Positions 59,474 to 64,000 of a stretch of DNA of 64,000 bases are shown here, piece after piece; position 1 is the first letter of the stretch; each line of letters starts with the position of its first letter. This DNA is from Prevotella sp. UBA2809 (GTDB taxonomy: Bacteria; Bacteroidota; Bacteroidia; Bacteroidales; Bacteroidaceae). The notes beneath the pieces were generated by a model that saw only the letters and a list, made by a program, of their open reading frames with translations, was not told the DNA's origin and made no database searches. The position numbers were made by a program, and so were the translations under genes. The DNA is taken from positions 108,495-172,494 of the forward strand of contig DEHD01000008.1 of the NCBI GenBank assembly GCA_002351725.1, written 5' to 3'.

Positions 59474-59505
59474 ATTTCTTTTTCCTTATAATATATTGTT
59501 GTTAG

Positions 59506-60897
59506 TTATATAAAATTCACTTCAAGCCACAGCACCAGCAGTCCTATCAGCCCACCTGCAAGCACCTTTGGTGTCAGGTTCTTCATATACCAGCCCACCT
59601 TGATGTGCTCCATCTTCATCAGCGCCAGTCCGCTCACCGACCCCACACTGAGCAGACATCCGCCCACAGCAGTACAGTAGGATATAATCTTCCAGTAGGC
59701 ACCATTGGTTATAAAGTTCTCGGCATAGCTGCCCTTCATGGCTGCATCAGCTATCGGATAGAGCGATATATCGCTCATGGCTATTGTAAACGAGTCGACT
59801 ATGCAGCTCAGCAGCCCTGATGCGATACCCAATAGCCATACGCTGCCGAAGGTATCGTCAATCCACTGTGCCACATCGCCAAACACGCCCGTCTCAGTCA
59901 CTACGCCCATACCCAGCATGATACCCATCACAAACAATATCTGCTGTAGCGAGCCGTACTGCACCGAGCGTGGTGTCAGTCGATGCTGCATCTGGTCGGC
60001 ACTCATCAGTTTGCGGTTCATCACCTCGTTCACTACCCAGAGCACGCTGAGCACGCATAGTGCGCCAAGGAATGGCGAGAGTTTGGTGATGTTGTGGAAA
60101 GTTGGAATGAACCACAGTCCGCCTATGCCCACAAACAGCATCACGATGCGCTGCCAAGGCAGCAGGTTGGTGTCGTCGCCACGGAATGGCATTGGCGCCC
60201 ACTGGGTGTCAAGTCGCTCGGGCAACTGCCTGTTTATCAGTATCGTAGGCACTATCCATGCCAGCAGCACTGGCAGAGCCATATACGCAGTATATCTCGA
60301 CGCTGTTATCGCACCGTCGCCCCACAGCACCAGCGTTGTCGGATCGCCTATCACGGTAAGACATCCGCCGCAGTTGGCAGCTATCACTATCGCAGCACCT
60401 ATCAGCATTCTCTGTCGGCGGTTCTGCACTATCGAGTGCATTATCACCAGCATCATCGTAGCTGTGGTAAGGTTGTCAAGGTTGGCCGAAAGAATGAATG
60501 TGGCCAGCGTAATAGTCCACAACAGGCGCTTCGGGTTGCGGGTCTTAATCCACTTTGTCACAAAGTCAAAGCATCCGTTGTTATGCAGAATCTCCACGAT
60601 GCTCATGGTAGCCAACAGGAACATCACGATGCTTGCCGCACGACCCACATAATAAAGGAATACATTATTATATATGTAATACTTCACCGCCTCGCTCGAT
60701 GGCAGGTCGCCGTTAAGGAATGTCCAGTAGTCCTCAGCATGTCGCTGCATCACGAAATCAGTACCGTAGCAGATGTAGACCACCCATCCCACAGTACCGA
60801 TAAATATTGCGATAGCACTCTTGTTCACACCAGTGGTGTGTCCGGTAGCTATTACAACATAACCTAAAAGCAGCAGTATTACAATTATCAGTGTCAT
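59506..60897 (-). CDS. nhaD: NhaD-type sodium/proton antiporter
   Basis: This 463-residue inner membrane protein of about twelve helices has LSANLDNLTTATMMLVIM and the paired GGCLTVIGDPTTLVLW and GGCLLSVGSVSGLALM segments typical of the NhaD/ion-transporter superfamily. It exports Na+ or Li+ in exchange for protons. It lies 18 bases after the sensor kinase gene, so the two are probably co-transcribed. Confidence 0.88.
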   Translation of the reverse strand: MTLIIVILLLLGYVVIATGHTTGVNKSAIAIFIGTVGWVVYICYGTDFVMQRHAEDYWTFLNGDLPSSEAVKYYIYNNVFLYYVGRAASIVMFLLATMSIVEILHNNGCFDFVTKWIKTRNPKRLLWTITLATFILSANLDNLTTATMMLVIMHSIVQNRRQRMLIGAAIVIAANCGGCLTVIGDPTTLVLWGDGAITASRYTAYMALPVLLAWIVPTILINRQLPERLDTQWAPMPFRGDDTNLLPWQRIVMLFVGIGGLWFIPTFHNITKLSPFLGALCVLSVLWVVNEVMNRKLMSADQMQHRLTPRSVQYGSLQQILFVMGIMLGMGVVTETGVFGDVAQWIDDTFGSVWLLGIASGLLSCIVDSFTIAMSDISLYPIADAAMKGSYAENFITNGAYWKIISYCTAVGGCLLSVGSVSGLALMKMEHIKVGWYMKNLTPKVLAGGLIGLLVLWLEVNFI

Positions 60898-60915
60898 TCT
60901 CTATTTTCCTCTCCT

Positions 60916-62718
60916 CTAATTTAAAATCTCGGTAGGTGTCCAGTACCAGAATATCGTTCCTCTACCGTCCTCGGTATTGTCGCGCACACCTATCTTTCCG
61001 TTACAGCGGTCTATGATTGCCTTACATACGCTAAGCCCCAGTCCCGGGTTCTCCTGACTCTCGTCGTGTGTGTATGTATTACGGTCGCTCAGCAGACCGA
61101 AAATATTATTCTTCAGTTTCTCGGGCAGACCATCGCCGGTGTCCTTCACCTCTACATACATACCACCCTCCTTCACGTAGTATGCCACCGTTATCTTACC
61201 CTCTTTGGTGTGCTGCACAGCATTATCCAGCAAGTGCATGGTAACCACCTTCAGCAGTTTCTTATCTAACAGCGCGCGCATGCCTTCCACGGGTTCCTCC
61301 AGCTCCAGAGTCACACCCTCGTGCAGCTGCGGTCTCATCTCGGCAGCAAACTGTCTCATCTCGGCGTCCACGTCGGTCACCTCGCGCTGGAACAGCTGAC
61401 TCTGCCCCTCGATATCGCTCAACGACAGCAGCTCGTTAATCATGTGCAGCAGCTCTAGTCCGTTCTTGTTTATCAGCTGCAACAGGTTCTGCTGCTCGTC
61501 TTTTGGCAGCGCCGTTTCGTCCATCGTCATCAGCAGGTCGCTGAAACCTATGATAGCATTCAGCGGTGTGCGCAGCGAGTGACTCATGTTACCCATGAAT
61601 ATATCCTTCAGTTCCTCACTCTTGCGTGCAGCCTCTGCAGCCTCACGGGCCTTTGCCGCGTTCTGATTGGCTATCATGGCATTGTGCTCGGCCTCTTTGG
61701 CGTTTCGCCTAGCCACGTCGGCATTACGCTGTGCTATCTCGGCATTCTTCTTAGCCTCTGCAGCACTTTGGTGAGCCGTCTCCTCGCTCGCTCTGGCCTT
61801 CTCTTCGTTGGCCTTAGCTTTCTCTTCGTTGGCCTTGGCTTTCTCCTCGTTCTCACGAGCCAGTTCCAGCGCCTTCTTCAGATTTTTCTTGTTTCTGTAC
61901 TGCATCACAATGATGCCCGTCATAATCGCAAACACCAGCAAGGTAATGGCATACCATACCCACTTCGGAATGATCAGACCGTCAAAGTGCGAAGCCACAT
62001 GTCCGTAAACATCCTCTACAACGCCCCCTTGCACCATCTTGTCTAATTCGGTATTGATAGCATCTATCAGCTCCTTGTTATGACTCACGTAACAGTATTC
62101 TCTTGGTGTCAGCGTCAGGTCTTCTGTCTCCAGATTATCGAGTTTGTACTTGGCTATCATATATTTGGCCTGATAGCGATAGCATATCACAGCATCGTAA
62201 TCGCCTGCAGCCAGATCTTTCATAGCCTTTGCCAAGTCGTAGACAATCACGATCTTAGCACCACTTTTCTTCAGCGTATCAACCACGGGCCTACTCTGCA
62301 TCAGGGCAATCTCCTCGCCTTTCACATCTCTCAGTCCATAATTCTTTCTCTCGCCTTTGCGGGTCACAATCTGGTAGTACAGCCTCAGTACCGATCGCGA
62401 GTAGTTCACATCGTTGCTACGATAGGGCGAGTAAACCATCATGGCCAAGTCTACCTTTCCCTGCATCACGTCGCCAGCAATAGCAGCCCACTTGTTGGGT
62501 TTAAACGTCATAGGGATATTCAGGCGACTCATCAGCCGCTTGGTAAATTCCACGTCTACACCGGCTGGATTTCCGCTTCCGTCAACGTATTCTAATGGTG
62601 GATAATCTTGATCAATACCAAAAAGCAGTGGTTTTTCATTGGTATAGCCTAAATTGTCTGCATTCACCGCGATGGCAAACGTAAGCAGTAGTAACACATA
62701 TTGCAATCTGAGTTTCAT
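60916..62718 (-). CDS. Hybrid sensor: periplasmic solute-binding domain plus histidine kinase
   Basis: From ATG 62718 the protein has 600 residues. It has a signal peptide (about 1-20), a family 3 solute-binding domain in the periplasm (about 25-240, GIDQDYPPLEYVDGSGNPAGVDVEF), a membrane helix (about 250-272), and a heptad-repeat coiled coil with KANEEKAKANEEKARASEE (about 280-370). A HisKA domain with the phospho-His in SHSLRTPLNAIIGFSDLL and a HATPase domain (DNAVQHTKEG, DTGDGLPEK, GLGLSVCK) follow. No receiver domain or response regulator is nearby. The ligand is probably an amino acid or similar small molecule. Confidence 0.88.
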   Translation of the reverse strand: MKLRLQYVLLLLTFAIAVNADNLGYTNEKPLLFGIDQDYPPLEYVDGSGNPAGVDVEFTKRLMSRLNIPMTFKPNKWAAIAGDVMQGKVDLAMMVYSPYRSNDVNYSRSVLRLYYQIVTRKGERKNYGLRDVKGEEIALMQSRPVVDTLKKSGAKIVIVYDLAKAMKDLAAGDYDAVICYRYQAKYMIAKYKLDNLETEDLTLTPREYCYVSHNKELIDAINTELDKMVQGGVVEDVYGHVASHFDGLIIPKWVWYAITLLVFAIMTGIIVMQYRNKKNLKKALELARENEEKAKANEEKAKANEEKARASEETAHQSAAEAKKNAEIAQRNADVARRNAKEAEHNAMIANQNAAKAREAAEAARKSEELKDIFMGNMSHSLRTPLNAIIGFSDLLMTMDETALPKDEQQNLLQLINKNGLELLHMINELLSLSDIEGQSQLFQREVTDVDAEMRQFAAEMRPQLHEGVTLELEEPVEGMRALLDKKLLKVVTMHLLDNAVQHTKEGKITVAYYVKEGGMYVEVKDTGDGLPEKLKNNIFGLLSDRNTYTHDESQENPGLGLSVCKAIIDRCNGKIGVRDNTEDGRGTIFWYWTPTEILN

Positions 62719-62743
62719 TGGCACCAATCAAATTTAATCAGTG

Positions 62744-62751
62744 CAAAATTA
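62744..62751 (-). promoter_or_regulatory. Promoter -7 element of the sensor kinase gene
   Basis: Minus-strand TAATTTTG followed by C, 26 bases before ATG 62718. Confidence 0.5.
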
Positions 62752-62800
62752 AGCAAAAAACTCCATACTACCAAATATTTTCCTTTAAAAATATAAAAAA

Positions 62801-63616
62801 TCACAGTCCCCTGGCCTTCCAAATTCTGTCTTTGGCAGCATTTATCTCTTGGAATTTCTTCTCAGCGGCCTTTCTCACGTCGTCTCCAAGGGCTGCCACC
62901 TTGTCAGGATGGTGCTGCAGCGCCAGCTTGCGATAAGCCTTTTTCAGCTCATCGTCGCTCACGTCCGGGCTCACTCCCAGCACTTTGTATGCATCCTCAA
63001 GCGTTCCCTTGCCCAGATGCAACATCTGGTCAACCTCGCTTGTGTTCAGTCCCATCCACTGCGCAGCCTCTTTCAGCGCAGTTATCTCGCTCTGTGGCAC
63101 GCTGCCGTCAGCCTTGGCCACCATCACCAAGTAGTTCAACAACTGCAGTCTCTGCGAGTAATCCATTTGTCTGTTAATTTGACTACAGCACTCACTCACG
63201 GTATGCTTAAACTGCTGCCACCCTTCACGCTTCTGTTCCTCAAACAGTCGGTTCAGTATCTCGTTACCCTGCTGCACAGCCGATGCCCCGAAGTTCTGTC
63301 GCAACATCTGTCGCACCAGCTCCATCTCGCTGTGCATGGCTTTTCCATCGGCCTTTATTATGTACGACGACAGCACCAGCAGCGAGAAAAGAAAGCTGTT
63401 TCTGTCGCCCTGCATCTGTCGCTGACGATAAGCCTGTTGGTAAGCAGTATTATAATCCTCGTACGATGACGACTGCCACGTACCACTATTATCAGGATTA
63501 TTCACACCATCAAGCATATTATCAAACAGCGAGCCAAGCAGATATCCAGCCAGTGCTCCCAGCGGACCGCCAGCCATCCATCCTATAAACCCACCTATCC
63601 ATTTTCCTTTAGCCAT
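62801..63616 (-). CDS. TerB-DnaJ (DjlA-like) co-chaperone
   Basis: The protein has 271 residues. A glycine-rich hydrophobic N-terminus (about 8-36) suggests membrane anchoring. A TerB domain (about 70-190) follows, then a J domain (about 209-271) with the HPD motif in LALQHHPDKVA. The layout matches DjlA. It should stimulate a DnaK ATPase at the membrane. The TerB part resembles the protein at 39139-39771. Confidence 0.87.
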   Translation of the reverse strand: MAKGKWIGGFIGWMAGGPLGALAGYLLGSLFDNMLDGVNNPDNSGTWQSSSYEDYNTAYQQAYRQRQMQGDRNSFLFSLLVLSSYIIKADGKAMHSEMELVRQMLRQNFGASAVQQGNEILNRLFEEQKREGWQQFKHTVSECCSQINRQMDYSQRLQLLNYLVMVAKADGSVPQSEITALKEAAQWMGLNTSEVDQMLHLGKGTLEDAYKVLGVSPDVSDDELKKAYRKLALQHHPDKVAALGDDVRKAAEKKFQEINAAKDRIWKARGL

Positions 63617-63645
63617 AATTGTCTTCTATATAATAAAACTGCCTG

Positions 63646-63653
63646 CAAAGTTA
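63646..63653 (-). promoter_or_regulatory. Promoter -7 element of the TerB-DnaJ gene
   Basis: Minus-strand TAACTTTG followed by CAGGC, 30 bases before the ATG. Confidence 0.5.
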
Positions 63654-63844
63654 TATAAAATATTCTTTGCAGGCAACATTTAAACATTATTTCACGCGTT
63701 TACAAAGAATATTTTGCGCCGTCTTAAGACAATCGGATCAGAGAGATAAGTCAACAGAATCAGTTTAATAAACAGTAATTAACAAAACAGTAACAAATCA
63801 AGGCTCAGAAGGAGTCAACATTATACAGGGAAAGACAAAATGTG

Positions 63845-63852
63845 TAAATTTG
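63845..63852 (+). promoter_or_regulatory. Promoter -7 element of the partial last gene
   Basis: TAAATTTG followed by CC, 28 bases before ATG 63880. Confidence 0.5.
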
Positions 63853-63879
63853 CCGCGGATTAATGTTAATGCAGTAGAG

Positions 63880-64000
63880 ATGGCAAAGGTAGAAACTCCT
63901 CAGCCTCAGGTTCCCTTGGAGAGCCAGCAGGCCGTGATAGAGCAGATTCAGAAGCAGCTCCAGAAGCTTGAGAAGCAGCTTCAGTTTGAGAAGGACCGTA
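63880..64000 (+). CDS. Partial ORF, N-terminal coiled coil
   Basis: ATG 63880 opens a frame that runs off the right edge after 40 codons. The visible part is a Gln/Glu/Lys-rich coiled coil (QQAVIEQIQKQLQKLEKQL). The full protein cannot be judged; a transposase or a structural coiled-coil protein are both possible. Confidence 0.6.
   Translation, partial: MAKVETPQPQVPLESQQAVIEQIQKQLQKLEKQLQFEKDR

Overview
The window looks like a chromosomal segment of a Prevotella-type member of the Bacteroidales. Three things point that way. Almost every promoter I can find has the Bacteroidetes -7 element TAnnTTTG. The genes match Bacteroidales families (fused DAHP synthase/chorismate mutase, Kor/Vor-type 2-oxoacid:ferredoxin oxidoreductase, smalltalk peptide, DUF4248, S41/tricorn proteases, GH2 and GH20 enzymes). 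The F-type ATP synthase order (beta, epsilon, small membrane protein, a, c, b, delta, alpha, gamma) is also typical of the group. No rRNA, complete tRNA or CRISPR array was seen.

Layout. (1) 1-2453 is the right end of an integrated phage-like element. It is AT-rich, carries an SF2 helicase and an HNH endonuclease, and ends in the 3' half of a tRNA-Arg(UCU)-like gene (attachment site). Its genes read correctly only if TAG is a sense codon: every in-frame interruption is TAG and every gene end is TAA, which indicates genetic code 15 (TAG read as an amino acid, probably Gln). (2) 2502-8347 is a minus-strand branched-chain amino acid cluster (ilvD-ilvB-ilvN) followed by an acyl-ACP thioesterase and a TlpA-like thioredoxin. 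(3) 8475-12759 holds a GH2 glycosidase, an S41 peptidase gene broken by one amber codon, and a ParE-type toxin/antitoxin pair. (4) 12779-20690 is a type I restriction-modification locus (hsdM, hsdS, an unknown gene, hsdR). It is bracketed by two diverged copies of a divergent-promoter repeat, each driving a short RNA, and a strongly structured RNA precedes hsdM. (5) 20681-28063 is an accessory island: unknown genes, a DUF3987-like protein, a CHC2/TOPRIM primase, DUF4248, an HU-like protein, a smalltalk peptide with a broken second copy, and a lipocalin-like lipoprotein. (6) 28064-31907 has an acyl-CoA thioesterase and divergent cobalamin genes (cbiB; cobS-cobU-cobT). (7) 31904-41867 is minus-strand housekeeping: a tricorn-like protease, a korDABC-type oxidoreductase operon with a TPR protein, folD, a TerB protein, ffh and queH. 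(8) 41974-44804 has a PIG-L deacetylase and a GH20 hexosaminidase. (9) 44812-48966 is the phenylalanine/tyrosine operon (pheA, aminotransferase, DAHP synthase-chorismate mutase, tyrA). It is preceded by a classical transcription attenuator whose leader peptide is packed with Phe and Tyr codons. (10) 49091-63616 holds a BASS-type transporter, the complete atp operon, a TTD14-like NTPase, pfkA, a NhaD-type antiporter, a hybrid periplasmic-sensor histidine kinase and a TerB-DnaJ protein. A partial coiled-coil ORF begins at 63880.

A theme across the window is a family of short tandem repeats with a 7-bp unit. They sit at gene borders and, unusually, in frame inside cbiB, cobU, cobT and queH; a separate palindromic repeat lies in frame inside ilvD. 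The strongest novel leads are the TAG-recoded element, the Phe/Tyr attenuator, the structured RNA in front of hsdM, and the heptamer repeats that have entered coding genes. All functional calls come from reading the sequence; no database search was run.
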